Positions 37,388 through 46,120 of a stretch of DNA of 64,000 nt are shown here, in pieces. Each line of letters opens with the position of its first letter. Within the stretch, counting starts at the first letter, position 1. This DNA comes from Hydrogenophaga sp. (GTDB lineage: Bacteria > Pseudomonadota > Gammaproteobacteria > Burkholderiales > Burkholderiaceae_C). The notes beneath the pieces are model-generated. The model did not search any database, had not been told where the DNA came from, and worked only from the letters and a program-made list of their open reading frames with translations. Location of the stretch: assembly GCA_021154985.1 (NCBI GenBank), contig JAJNQE010000128.1:1-64000 (forward strand), written 5' to 3'. Position numbers and translations under genes: made by a program.

Positions 37388-38200
37388 TCACTCCACGCGC
37401 ACGGTGGCCAGCGCGGGCTCGATCAGTGTCTTGCCGGGGTTGAGGTTGTCGATCAGGTCGAGCTGGAGCTTGTAGTTGCCGGCAGGCGGTGCCAGCCACA
37501 CCTCGGTCTGGCCTTCGGGGAACTCCAGCACGGCGGGTGCACCCCGGCCCTCAGGCGTGGCAGTCAGGCGGAAATGGCCGGTGTTGGCAATGCCTTGCGC
37601 GCGGTGCGCCACGTCCAGCGCCGAGGCATGAAACTGCACCCGGAACGGGTTTTTCTGCGTGGCGCCGTCCAAACCGATGGACAGGCCTTTGACCGACAGG
37701 CTCTTGGGGTCGACGCCGGTCTTGCGCGTGACCGTGATGCGGGTCGGTTTGCTGAAAACGAAGTGCGGCAGGTGCTTCTGGTCGGCCAGCAGCATGCGCA
37801 GCGTGTAGGTGCCCGGCTCCAGCGTGAGCACGGTCTCCATCTGGCCCTTGCCGAAGTGGATGTACTGCTCGTTGAAGGGCAGCGCTTCCTTGAAGTTCAG
37901 CGGCAGGTCGCGGTTGACCAGCAGGTGGTGGTGACCACTGCGGGCGCGGCCCGGCTGGGCGATGGGCGCGATACCCCAGCCACCCGACAGACCAAACTTC
38001 ACGAGATAGGGCGTTTCGATCTGGTCACCGTCCTTGAGGTTAGTGAAGTAGGCCTCCGCGGTGAGGCGCGGCGCGGCGGCTTGCCACGGGTGCAGGCGGA
38101 CGGCGGCATCGGCTTGGGCGAAGGCGCTGGCGGAGCAAGACACCACGGCGAAGGCCGCAGCGAACCGCGCGAGCGGCAGGAACAGGGATGGGACTTTCAT
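37388..38200 (-). CDS. Exported DUF4399-type protein (two copies)
   Basis: A 270-aa periplasmic protein with a signal peptide (FAAAFAVVSCSASAFAQ). Two DUF4399-like segments are visible: the first contains TNLKDGDQIETPYLVKFGLSGGWGI and SGHHHLLVN, the second NTGHFRLTATPEGR. The His-rich HHH motif suggests metal binding, but no function is established. It is downstream of, and on the same strand as, the selD-associated flavoprotein gene. Confidence 0.8.
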   Translation of the reverse strand: MKVPSLFLPLARFAAAFAVVSCSASAFAQADAAVRLHPWQAAAPRLTAEAYFTNLKDGDQIETPYLVKFGLSGGWGIAPIAQPGRARSGHHHLLVNRDLPLNFKEALPFNEQYIHFGKGQMETVLTLEPGTYTLRMLLADQKHLPHFVFSKPTRITVTRKTGVDPKSLSVKGLSIGLDGATQKNPFRVQFHASALDVAHRAQGIANTGHFRLTATPEGRGAPAVLEFPEGQTEVWLAPPAGNYKLQLDLIDNLNPGKTLIEPALATVRVE

Positions 38201-38251
38201 GGCGTTCAGACTGAATGGACCCGGCCGAGTCTACCCAGTGGGGTACCCGAA

Positions 38252-39403
38252 TCAAGTGATCTGGTAACGCTGGATGAACGAGCGGTCGATCCGGTCCTTC
38301 CAGCGCCATGCCCACACACCTTCCACGCTCAGCGCACCGTAGCTGGCAATGGCATGGCCGGTGCCGCACGACAGCAGGTTGAGTGTGTGCCTGGGCGGCT
38401 GGTGCGGCTTCAAAGGCTTGCGCTGGTGAAACGCCAGCAGGTTGTGCGCCAGCGGCGGGCCGGCGCGCACGGCATACACACCGCTGCGCGCGTGGGGCAC
38501 GTCGGCACGGCTGCTCACGTCGCCGGCGGCAAACACATGGGGGTGGCTGGTGCTTTGCTGGAACGCGTTGACCAGCACATGCCCCGAGTCCGACAAGGCC
38601 AGCCCGCTGCCTTGCAGCCAGGCCGGAGCGTGGGTGCCGATGGCGAGCAGCGGTGCGTCGCAGGCCAGGCGTGCGCCGTTGCCCAGCGCCACTTCGCCCG
38701 GCCCGATGCCCACGCAGGCCTCGCGCAGCACCGTGATGCCGCGCCGCTTCAGCTGGCGCAGCACCTTGCGTTGCACGGCGGGGCTGTAGTTCTCTGCCAC
38801 CTCGGGGCCGCCGGTGACGAGCGTGAAACGTGCGCCCGGCTTGCCGTGCTGGCGAATGGCCTGCTCGGCAGCAAACACCAGCTCGATGCCCGCCGCGCCC
38901 GCGCCCACCACCGCGAGCGACACCGGTTTTTGTTGCGCGAGCTCCATGACGTGCGGCCACAGTTGGGCAAAGGCCTCGATGGGGCGCACGGCCAGCGCGT
39001 GGTTGGCCGCGCCGGGCATGTCGGCCTCCAGGCGGCCGCGGTCGATCACCGCGCCGGTGTCGATGGACAGCACATCAAAACCCAGCGAAGCGGGCAAGCC
39101 CTGCGCGCCGCCCGCCGCCGAGACACTCACCGTGTTGCCCACCGGGTCGATGCCGTTGCAGCGGCCCTGCACCCAGCGCGCACCGGCGGCGCGCACCAGC
39201 GGCTCCAGCGCGATGCGGCAGTCGGCCTCGGTGTAGTGGCCGGCCACAAAACCGGGTGTCATGCCGCTGTAGGTCTGGTATCCGAAGGGGGTGAGCACCG
39301 TCACGTCAAGGTCGGCGGGCCGGTGCTGCGCCAGGCTGGCCAGCACATGCACATGGGCATGTCCGGCGCCGAGCAAGAGGAGTTTTTTGATGCCGTGGTG
39401 CAT
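38252..39403 (-). CDS. SelD-associated FAD-dependent pyridine nucleotide-disulfide oxidoreductase
   Basis: A 383-aa flavoprotein. The FAD loop is LLLLGAGHAHVHVLASL, the NAD loop VAVVGAGAAGIELVFAAEQ, and the FAD-ribityl segment VFAAGDVSSRADVP. The GHAHVHVL start and PFGYQTYSGMTPGFVAGHYTE are those of the domain that in many bacteria is fused N-terminally to SelD (TIGR03169, from memory). Here it stands alone 2 kb from selD. A role in making or keeping reduced selenide is plausible but unproven. Start at ATG 39403. Confidence 0.85.
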   Translation of the reverse strand: MHHGIKKLLLLGAGHAHVHVLASLAQHRPADLDVTVLTPFGYQTYSGMTPGFVAGHYTEADCRIALEPLVRAAGARWVQGRCNGIDPVGNTVSVSAAGGAQGLPASLGFDVLSIDTGAVIDRGRLEADMPGAANHALAVRPIEAFAQLWPHVMELAQQKPVSLAVVGAGAAGIELVFAAEQAIRQHGKPGARFTLVTGGPEVAENYSPAVQRKVLRQLKRRGITVLREACVGIGPGEVALGNGARLACDAPLLAIGTHAPAWLQGSGLALSDSGHVLVNAFQQSTSHPHVFAAGDVSSRADVPHARSGVYAVRAGPPLAHNLLAFHQRKPLKPHQPPRHTLNLLSCGTGHAIASYGALSVEGVWAWRWKDRIDRSFIQRYQIT

Positions 39404-39426
39404 GGGCTCCGATGGTACGTGGCGCG

Positions 39427-40179
39427 TTAGGGCGCCCGGTCGGACCACCGGAGGTCGGCCACCCAGCCGCTGCTGGTGCTGGCGGTGTTGTCGCTGTCGG
39501 CGCCCAGCAGCACGCGGGTGACGGGCGGTGCGGGGGTGCCTGCGGGCAACTCGTCGGCAAAGAGCGTGGCGAAGTCCTGTGCCACGTCCCGCGACTCGTT
39601 GATCCAGCGTGCCAGCGGCGCACCTCGCCCCTGCAGGCTGATGAAGCGCACGCGTTTGGTGTACGGGTTGGGGCCCTGCGTGAGAGCGGTGTGGGTGCTG
39701 TCCCACACATAGCACACGGTGGCGGCCGGCAGGGCTTCGCCGCTCACGCTGCGCGCAATGCGCAGAACGGTGCGCTCCACAAAGGGCACACGGTCCAGCG
39801 CGTGGTCGAACATCACACAGACCTTGAGAGCTGCGTCGTCGCCGGCTTTGGTGAGGATGTCGGGCGCGCTCTGGCCGCCCGAGAGCGGTGTGTCCAGCCG
39901 CCAGCGCCACTGCAACCGGGCGGGTGCGGTGCCTGCCCAGTCGTGCACCAGCGTGCCGTAGCTGGACGCGGTGGCCACCTGCACGGCGGCCACACTGTCC
40001 ACGCGCCCGGCTTCAAAACGGGTGGGCGGCAGGTCGGCCTTGGCCTTGGGGAATCCGACGAAGCGCCACGCGGGGTTGAGCGTGCCATCGGTCTGCACGA
40101 AGGCGGGCAAGGGCGTCTGCGCCCATGCGTTGAGACCGGTGGCGAGCAGTGCCGCAAGGAGCGCGCGGGCTGGCGCCAT
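39427..40179 (-). CDS. DUF3047-like exported protein
   Basis: A 250-aa protein with a signal peptide (ALLAALLATGLNAWAQ) starting at ATG 40179. RWRLDTPLSGGQSAPDILTKAGDDAALKVCVMFD, RIARSVSGEALPAATVCYVWDS and NESRDVAQDFATLF match the DUF3047 family. Function unknown; beta-rich, possibly carbohydrate binding. Its start overlaps the stop of the large reductase gene upstream (TGATG), so the two are coupled. Confidence 0.82.
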   Translation of the reverse strand: MAPARALLAALLATGLNAWAQTPLPAFVQTDGTLNPAWRFVGFPKAKADLPPTRFEAGRVDSVAAVQVATASSYGTLVHDWAGTAPARLQWRWRLDTPLSGGQSAPDILTKAGDDAALKVCVMFDHALDRVPFVERTVLRIARSVSGEALPAATVCYVWDSTHTALTQGPNPYTKRVRFISLQGRGAPLARWINESRDVAQDFATLFADELPAGTPAPPVTRVLLGADSDNTASTSSGWVADLRWSDRAP

Positions 40180-42413
40180 CACCCGCGCCGCCAGTCGTGA
40201 AACCGGCCCACCCAGGCCAGCAGTTGATTCGGCGCGTGCGCCCGCTTCCACTCGCCCGCCGCGTACTTGTTGGCTTCGGCGAGCGTGGGGTAGGTGTGGA
40301 TGGTGCCCAGGATCTTGTTCAGGCCCAGGCCGTGTTTCATGGCCAGCACGTACTCGGCCAGCAGATCACCAGCGTGGGTGCCGACGATGGTCACACCCAG
40401 GATGGTGTCTTTGCCCGGCACGGTGAGCACCTTCACAAAGCCATGCGCTTCGCTGTCGGCGATCGCGCGGTCCAGGTCGTCGATGCCGTATTTCGTCACC
40501 TCCACGGCAATGCCTTTTTCTTTCGCCTCCTGCTCGTTCAGGCCCACGCGCGCCACCTCGGGGTCGATGAAGGTGGCCCAGGGAATCACGCGGTAGTCGG
40601 CCTTGAATTTCTTGAAGTCGCCGAACAGCGCATTGACCGCCGCGTACCAGGCCTGGTGCGCCGCCACGTGGGTGAACTGGTAGGGGCCGGCCACGTCGCC
40701 GGCCGCGTAGATGTTGGGGTAGAGCGTCTGCAGGTACTCGTTGGTGTCCACCGTCTTGTTCGCCGGGATGCCCAGTTCTTCGAGGCCGTAGCCGGTGAGG
40801 CGCGCGCTGCGCCCCACAGCGCAAAGCAGTTCGTCGAACTCGATGTGCTGCTCGGCGCCTTGGTGCTCCACCACCAACACGCCACCCGTTCGCGCTGAGC
40901 TTGTCGAAGCTCCATCCCCCCGATCATCCTGAGCTTGTCGAAGGACAAGCTCAGGCCGAACGGGTCTCTTCTCCACACGCACGGCCTTGTGCCCGGTGCG
41001 CACGTCCACACCGTCTTTCATGAGCGCCTGGCGGGCCAGCTCGCTCACCTCTTCGTCTTCCCGCGCCATCACACGCGGGGCCATTTCCACCTGGGTCACT
41101 TTTGAGCCCAGGCGCGCAAAACTTTGCGCCAGCTCACAGCCGATCGGGCCGCCACCCAGCACCACCAGGCGTTTGGGCACCTCGTCGAGTTCGCCGAACT
41201 TCTCCCACATGGTGTCGCTGGTCACATAGCCGCTGTCTTCCAGCCCGGGCAGGGGCGGCACGAAAGGGCGCGCACCGGCCGCGATCACGACGCTGCGCGT
41301 GGTGAGGGTCTGCTTGCTGCCGTCGTTCAGGGCGATCTCCACCGTCCACGGGTTCACCAGCTTCGCGTAACCCTGCAGCACCTCCACACCCAGGCCGGTG
41401 TAGCGCTCCACGCTGTCGTGCGGCTCGATGGCGCGCACGATGGCCTGGATGCGCTGCATCACCGCCTTGAAGCCGAAGGTGGGCGGTGTGCTGTGCAGGC
41501 CGTAGGTTTCGCCATGGCGCATCTGGTGGGCCAGCTTCGCGCTCTTGATGAGCGCCTTGCTCGGCACGCAGCCGTAGTTCAGGCAGTCGCCGCCCATCTT
41601 GTGCGCCTCCACCAGCGTGACCTTGGCTTTCACCACCGCCGCAATGTAGGCCGAGACCAGGCCACCGGCGCCCGCACCGATCACGATGAGGTTGCGGTCA
41701 AAGCGCTTGGGCTTCACGCTGGCCCAGCGGGCGTACACCTTGCGTTTCTGCAGCAGGCCCACGATGCCTTTCGCGATCAACGGAAACACGCCCAACAACA
41801 CAAAGGAACCCAGCAGCGCCGGGCTCAGGATGCCCTTGAGCGAGTCGATCTGCGCCAGCTGCGTGCCCGCGTTCACATACACCAGCGTGCCGGCCAGCAT
41901 GCCGATCTGGCTCACCGCGTAGAAGGTGAGTGCCTTCATCTTCGTGAGGCCCATCACCAGGTTGATCACGAAGAACGGGACCACCGGGATGAGGCGCAGG
42001 GTGAAGAGGTAGAACGCGCCGTCTTTCTCGATGCCGCGGTTGATCTCGGCCAGGCGGTTGCCAAATTTGGCTTCGATGCTGTCGCGCAGCACGAAGCGCG
42101 ACACCAGAAAAGCCAGCGTGGCGCCGATGCAGGAAGCAAACGACACCAGCAGCGTGCCCCACCACAGCCCGAAGATCGCGCCACCGGCCAGTGTGATGAT
42201 GGTGGCTCCCGGGATTGAGAGTGCAGTGGCCGCCACGTAAATGGCGAAGTACACCAGCGACACCTTGAGCGGATCGGCTGCGTAGAGTGTTTCGAAGCGG
42301 ACCTGGCTCTGCTTGAGGTAGTCCAGGCTCAGGAACTGGCCCAGATCGAACGAAAAAAAGGCTGCAAGCCCCAGGGCCACCACGGCCAGCAGAAAGATTT
42401 TTCGAAAGCTCAC
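40179..42413 (-). CDS. Fusion of DedA/TVP38-type membrane domain and FAD disulfide reductase
   Basis: A 744-aa protein from GTG 42413. Residues about 1-225 are a TVP38/TMEM64-type membrane domain (GAIFGLWWGTLLVSFASCIGA; LRLIPVVPFFVINLVMGLTK). From about 235 there is a mercuric/dihydrolipoamide-reductase-like flavoprotein with GAGAGGLVSAYIAA, the redox CLNYGC, LGGGPIGCELAQSF and a C-terminal dimerisation domain with HTYPTLAEA. A 79-bp palindromic repeat adds about 26 extra residues near 500 (LVLRQAQDD...). No mercury-binding N-terminal domain or mer genes, so mercuric reductase is not supported. Confidence 0.87.
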   Translation of the reverse strand: MSFRKIFLLAVVALGLAAFFSFDLGQFLSLDYLKQSQVRFETLYAADPLKVSLVYFAIYVAATALSIPGATIITLAGGAIFGLWWGTLLVSFASCIGATLAFLVSRFVLRDSIEAKFGNRLAEINRGIEKDGAFYLFTLRLIPVVPFFVINLVMGLTKMKALTFYAVSQIGMLAGTLVYVNAGTQLAQIDSLKGILSPALLGSFVLLGVFPLIAKGIVGLLQKRKVYARWASVKPKRFDRNLIVIGAGAGGLVSAYIAAVVKAKVTLVEAHKMGGDCLNYGCVPSKALIKSAKLAHQMRHGETYGLHSTPPTFGFKAVMQRIQAIVRAIEPHDSVERYTGLGVEVLQGYAKLVNPWTVEIALNDGSKQTLTTRSVVIAAGARPFVPPLPGLEDSGYVTSDTMWEKFGELDEVPKRLVVLGGGPIGCELAQSFARLGSKVTQVEMAPRVMAREDEEVSELARQALMKDGVDVRTGHKAVRVEKRPVRPELVLRQAQDDRGDGASTSSARTGGVLVVEHQGAEQHIEFDELLCAVGRSARLTGYGLEELGIPANKTVDTNEYLQTLYPNIYAAGDVAGPYQFTHVAAHQAWYAAVNALFGDFKKFKADYRVIPWATFIDPEVARVGLNEQEAKEKGIAVEVTKYGIDDLDRAIADSEAHGFVKVLTVPGKDTILGVTIVGTHAGDLLAEYVLAMKHGLGLNKILGTIHTYPTLAEANKYAAGEWKRAHAPNQLLAWVGRFHDWRRG
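40885..40963. repeat. Palindromic REP-like repeat inserted in a coding sequence
   Basis: The core CCTGAGCTTGTC-GAAG-GACAAGCTCAGG is a perfect 12-bp stem (40928-40955). Outer arms CCCGTTCG (40885-40892) and CGAACGGG (40956-40963) are perfect complements, and a further CTGAGCTTGTCGAAG copy stands at 40895-40909. This is the repeat family of many Proteobacteria with GAGCTTGTCGAAGG cores. It lies in frame inside the reductase gene. Confidence 0.8.
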
Positions 42414-42512
42414 GACAATTCCAAGGTGGGTTTGCAGCCTGTCGGTCGCCAGGGCTCGAGCATTCTTACACCAACACCCCGCTCCACGCGTTCTTCCAGA
42501 AGGTACCCCGGC

Positions 42513-43568
42513 TTGCCGCTTCACACCGATGTCATCCAACACCTGCGCGCGGCCCTGGAGGCGACGGGCCACGCTGCAGACCAGCCTCTGGTGCCGCTGC
42601 CCGACAAGGGCCTGGCGCACGACCATGTGAGGCTGCAAGGCAGCGGCTGGCTCGCGCGCATTCCCAAACAGAGCCAGCTCGGGCTGGCCGCCCAGGACAA
42701 CCTGGATTACCAACGCGCCTGCTTCGAGCGCGCGGCGGCCAGCGGCCACACCCCCGCCATCCACGGTGTGCTTGCACCCTCAACGCATCTGTCGCGCGGT
42801 GCGCTGCTGGTGCAGGACATTGAGGGCCGCCCGGCCCGCCTGCCCGACGATCTGCCCGCGCTGGCCGCCGCGCTCGCGGCGCTGCACGCCTTGCCCTTGC
42901 CCGAAGCGGCGGCACGCGCGCCCTTGTTGAACGCGGCCGACCCGCTGCGGGCGCTGGTGCACGAGATCGACGCGCAGGCCGCCCACCTGGGCGCGGCCCG
43001 GTTGCCTGCCGCGGTCTTGACCGTCATCGAACGCGAGCGGCAACGCCTGCGGGCCTGCTTGAACAGCCCGGCGCGTCCCGCGCGCTGCCTCATTGCGTTT
43101 GACGCCCACCCCGGCAACTTCATCGTGCAGCCCGATGGCCGCGCGGTGCTGGTCGATCTGGAAAAGTGCCGCTACGCGCACCCGGGGCTGGATCTGGCGC
43201 ACACCACGCTCTACACCTCCACCACCTGGGATGTGGACACGCAGGCAGCGCTCACGTTGGACGAGGTGCTGGCCTTCTACGCTGCATGGTCGCAAGCGGT
43301 GGGACCCCTGGCCGTGAGCGAACACGCGTGGTACGGGACGCTGCGCCGCGCCATGTGGTTGTGGTCCATCACCTGGTGCGCCAAATGGCGAGCGGTCTCA
43401 CCAGCGTCTGCACAGGCCGGTGCCGATGGCGAGGACTGGTCGAGCGAGCGCAGCGAGGCCGCGCTGGTGGCCCATGTGCGCGAGCGTGTGGACCATTACC
43501 TCAGCCCCGGGGTGGTGGATGCGGTGCTCGACGGCTTCGAGGCGTTCGAGCGGGGACTGTGCCCATGA
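42513..43568 (+). CDS. Aminoglycoside phosphotransferase/choline-kinase-like protein
   Basis: A protein of about 351 aa if started at TTG 42513 (AGAAGG upstream); no ATG is well placed, and the frame is open further upstream. The APH fold shows LIAFDAHPGNFIVQPDGRAVLVDLEKCRY, a good Brenner motif (HxxN plus DxE), and ALAAALAALHALPLP. Probably phosphorylates a small sugar or alcohol. It is coupled by ATGA overlap to the glycosyltransferase fusion gene, suggesting one pathway. Confidence 0.8.
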   Translation: MPLHTDVIQHLRAALEATGHAADQPLVPLPDKGLAHDHVRLQGSGWLARIPKQSQLGLAAQDNLDYQRACFERAAASGHTPAIHGVLAPSTHLSRGALLVQDIEGRPARLPDDLPALAAALAALHALPLPEAAARAPLLNAADPLRALVHEIDAQAAHLGAARLPAAVLTVIERERQRLRACLNSPARPARCLIAFDAHPGNFIVQPDGRAVLVDLEKCRYAHPGLDLAHTTLYTSTTWDVDTQAALTLDEVLAFYAAWSQAVGPLAVSEHAWYGTLRRAMWLWSITWCAKWRAVSPASAQAGADGEDWSSERSEAALVAHVRERVDHYLSPGVVDAVLDGFEAFERGLCP

Positions 43569-44869
43569 GGCTGGTCATCGTGGTGCCGGTGCTCAACGAG
43601 GCCGCCACGCTGGCCACGCGCTTGCGGGCGCTCGCGCCGCTGCGCGCGCGGGGCGCGCAAGTGCTGGTGGTGGACGGCGGCAGCACCGACGGCACGCCCG
43701 ACATCGCGCGGCCCCATGCCGACCAGGTGCTGCAGGCCCCGCGCGGCCGTGCTTCGCAACTCAACGCGGGTGCTGCCGCCGCGCAGGGCGATGTGCTGCT
43801 GTTTCTGCACGCCGACACCCAGTTGCCCGACGCTGCCGACCGGCTGATCCAGCAAGCCCTGGCCAGCGGCCACCGCTGGGGCCGGTTTGATGTGCGCATC
43901 GAAGGCCGCCACCGGCTGTTGCCCATGGTGGCGTGGTTCATGAACCACCGATCGCGCCTCACCGGCATCGCCACCGGCGACCAGGCCGTGTTCGTGCAGC
44001 GCCGGTTGTTTGAATCGGTGGGCGGCTTTGCGGCCATGCCGCTGATGGAAGACATCGATTTGAGCCGGCGCTTGAAAAGCATTGAGGCGCCTGCCTGCCT
44101 GCGCGAGCGCGTGACCACCTCGGGCCGCCGCTGGGACCAACACGGCTTCTGGCGCACCGTGCTGCTCATGTGGCGGCTGCGCGCAGAGCATGCGCTGGGC
44201 GCCGATGCCCACACGCTCGCGCTGCGCTACGGATACCGGCCACGTGCGTCGGCGGCGGTGGCCATCATGGCCAAGGCCCCGGTGGCCGGTTTGGCCAAGA
44301 CGCGGCTCATGCCCTTGCTCGGTGCGGCCGGCGCGGCCAGGGCACAGCGGCGCTTTGCCCTGCAGACGCTGGCCACCGCCCGCGCCGCGGGCACCGGCGC
44401 CGTGACGCTGTGGTGCGCGCCCGATGCCACACACCGGTTCTTTCGTGCGCTGGTGCAGCGGCATGGGGTCGTGGCCGAGGTGCAGCCCACCGGCGATCTG
44501 GGCCACCGCATGGCCACCGCCATGTCGGCGCACTTTGCACGCTCGCCCCACACGCCGCTGCTCATCGTCGGCACCGACTGCCCGGTGCTCACGCCCGGGC
44601 ACCTGCAGCAAGCGGCGGACGCGCTGCAGACGGTCGACGTGGTGCTGATCCCGGCCGACGACGGTGGTTATGTGCTGATCGGCATGCGCAAACCCGTGCC
44701 CGAGGTGTTCAGCCACATGGCATGGAGCACGCCACAGGTGCTGGCGCAGACACGAGATCGATTGCGCGCAGCGGGTGCGAGCTGGCATGAGCTGCCGGGG
44801 CTCTGGGACGTGGACGAACCCGCGGACTGGCTGCGCTGGCGCAATCTCCAGACCATCAATCGGCCGTGA
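43565..44869 (+). CDS. Fusion of GT2 glycosyltransferase and nucleotidyltransferase-like glycosyltransferase
   Basis: A 434-aa protein. Residues about 1-225 are a GT2 transferase (VIVVPVLNEAATLATRLRAL, VVDGGSTDGT, LFLHADTQLP), similar to the family named TIGR04283; about 230-434 match the TIGR04282 type (AIMAKAPVAGLAKTRLMPLL, IVGTDCPVLTP, LIPADDGGYVLIGM). The two are usually separate genes; these families are labelled as arsenosugar biosynthesis by database name, from memory, without proof here. It overlaps the next convergent gene by 14 bp. Confidence 0.85.
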   Translation: MRLVIVVPVLNEAATLATRLRALAPLRARGAQVLVVDGGSTDGTPDIARPHADQVLQAPRGRASQLNAGAAAAQGDVLLFLHADTQLPDAADRLIQQALASGHRWGRFDVRIEGRHRLLPMVAWFMNHRSRLTGIATGDQAVFVQRRLFESVGGFAAMPLMEDIDLSRRLKSIEAPACLRERVTTSGRRWDQHGFWRTVLLMWRLRAEHALGADAHTLALRYGYRPRASAAVAIMAKAPVAGLAKTRLMPLLGAAGAARAQRRFALQTLATARAAGTGAVTLWCAPDATHRFFRALVQRHGVVAEVQPTGDLGHRMATAMSAHFARSPHTPLLIVGTDCPVLTPGHLQQAADALQTVDVVLIPADDGGYVLIGMRKPVPEVFSHMAWSTPQVLAQTRDRLRAAGASWHELPGLWDVDEPADWLRWRNLQTINRP

Positions 44870-46070
44870 ACCAGGTCTCCAGCGGAACCCCGCCCGTACC
44901 AACGACCTGTGGCCGGGTACCGGGGAATGCGGTGGTGAACGCGTCGAGCCCTGAGACATTGCCCGGGTTCATGCCGCTTTTGACCTCCAGCGCGAACAAG
45001 TCCCGGCCTTGACGCAGAACGAAATCGACCTCGCGGCCGCCGTCGTGCCAGTAGTGAATCAGCGGTTGTGTGCTGCTGTGGCCCACGTGCCTTGCCAGCA
45101 GCTCTGCACCCACAGCGCTCTCCACCATGCGACCCCACAGTTCGGGTGTGGATTTCAGGCGCTCGAAGCCGAAGCCCTCTGACGCGGCAATGGCGCCCAT
45201 CAGAGCGGTGTTGAACACCTGCAGCTTGGGGCTGGAGGCTCGCTGTCGCAGCACTTGCCCGGCGTACTTCTGCAGGCCGCACACCATGCCGGCGCCTTCC
45301 AGCAGCTCCAGGTAGTGGGCCAGCGTGGTGGTGTTGCCGGCGTCGGTCAGCTGGCCCATCATCTTCTGGTAACTCAACATCTGCCCGCTGTAGCGGCACG
45401 CCAGATCGAACAAGCGCCGCAGCAGTGCGGGCTTTTGCACCGGCGCCATGAGCAGCACGTCCTTGGAGATGGTGGTTTCGATCAAGGCATCACGCACGTA
45501 GGCTGACCACCGGTCTTCGTTGTCAATCAAGGTTGCAGAGCCGGGATAACCACCGTAGAAAATGAACTGGTCCAGCGTGAATCCGAACGCCTGCCTCATC
45601 TCCAGGTAGCGCCAGTGGCCCAGTCGCGTCATTTCAAACCGGCCCGCCATGCTTTCGGTCAATCCACGTGCAATCAACAGCGGTGCCGATCCCAGCACGA
45701 CCACCCGCACATCGCGACCGGCCGCGGTGTCTTCATCCCACAGCCGCTTGACCTCGTCCGTCCAGCGCGGAAGTTTTTGCGCTTCGTCCAGGACCAGGAC
45801 GCAAGCCCCCGCCTGGGCCGCCAGCGACCGCGCCGTTTCCCAGTGTGTGGACAACCAACCCGTTCCCTGCAGACCCGGGTTGTCGGCGCTCACGCTGTGC
45901 TGAGCGATGGAAACTGCCGACGAAGCCGAACCAAGCTTGGTCAATGCCTGGCGGACGAAGGTGGTCTTTCCCACCTGGCGTGGGCCAGCCACCACCTGCA
46001 GGAACCGCCGTGGCTCGTTCAGGCGCTTCACGAAGCTGGTCAGTCCGTCTCGTTGGATTTCTGTGGACAT
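44856..46070 (-). CDS. AAA ATPase with DUF4143 domain
   Basis: A 404-aa ATPase from ATG 46070 (a TTG five codons upstream is possible). Walker A is AGPRQVGKTTFV, Walker B CVLVLDEAQKLPRW, sensor VVVLGSAPLL; C-terminal DUF4143 with YWHDGGREVDFVLRQGRDLFALEVKSG, a PD-(D/E)xK-like nuclease-fold segment. Such genes are scattered singly and have no well-defined role. Two AT-rich palindromes lie directly upstream. Confidence 0.9.
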   Translation of the reverse strand: MSTEIQRDGLTSFVKRLNEPRRFLQVVAGPRQVGKTTFVRQALTKLGSASSAVSIAQHSVSADNPGLQGTGWLSTHWETARSLAAQAGACVLVLDEAQKLPRWTDEVKRLWDEDTAAGRDVRVVVLGSAPLLIARGLTESMAGRFEMTRLGHWRYLEMRQAFGFTLDQFIFYGGYPGSATLIDNEDRWSAYVRDALIETTISKDVLLMAPVQKPALLRRLFDLACRYSGQMLSYQKMMGQLTDAGNTTTLAHYLELLEGAGMVCGLQKYAGQVLRQRASSPKLQVFNTALMGAIAASEGFGFERLKSTPELWGRMVESAVGAELLARHVGHSSTQPLIHYWHDGGREVDFVLRQGRDLFALEVKSGMNPGNVSGLDAFTTAFPGTRPQVVGTGGVPLETWFTAD

Positions 46071-46078
46071 AAAAAAAT

Positions 46079-46118
46079 TACTCAATGAATTGAGATATTT
46101 TACTCAATGCATTGAGTA
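46079..46118 (-). promoter_or_regulatory. Tandem palindromes upstream of the AAA ATPase gene
   Basis: TACTCAATGCATTGAGTA (46101-46118) is a perfect palindrome; CTCAAT-GA-ATTGAG (46081-46094) is a second copy of CTCAATNNATTGAG, with 22 bp from start to start (two helical turns). They lie within AT-rich sequence just before the ATPase start and after the end of the ynjF-like gene. They look like two operators for a dimeric repressor, or binding sites of the protein itself. Confidence 0.6.
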
Positions 46119-46120
46119 GA

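Noticed and set aside
40179..42413. Mercuric reductase (merA)
   Set aside because: No heavy-metal-associated N-terminal domain or mer operon; the N terminus is a DedA/TVP38-type membrane domain.
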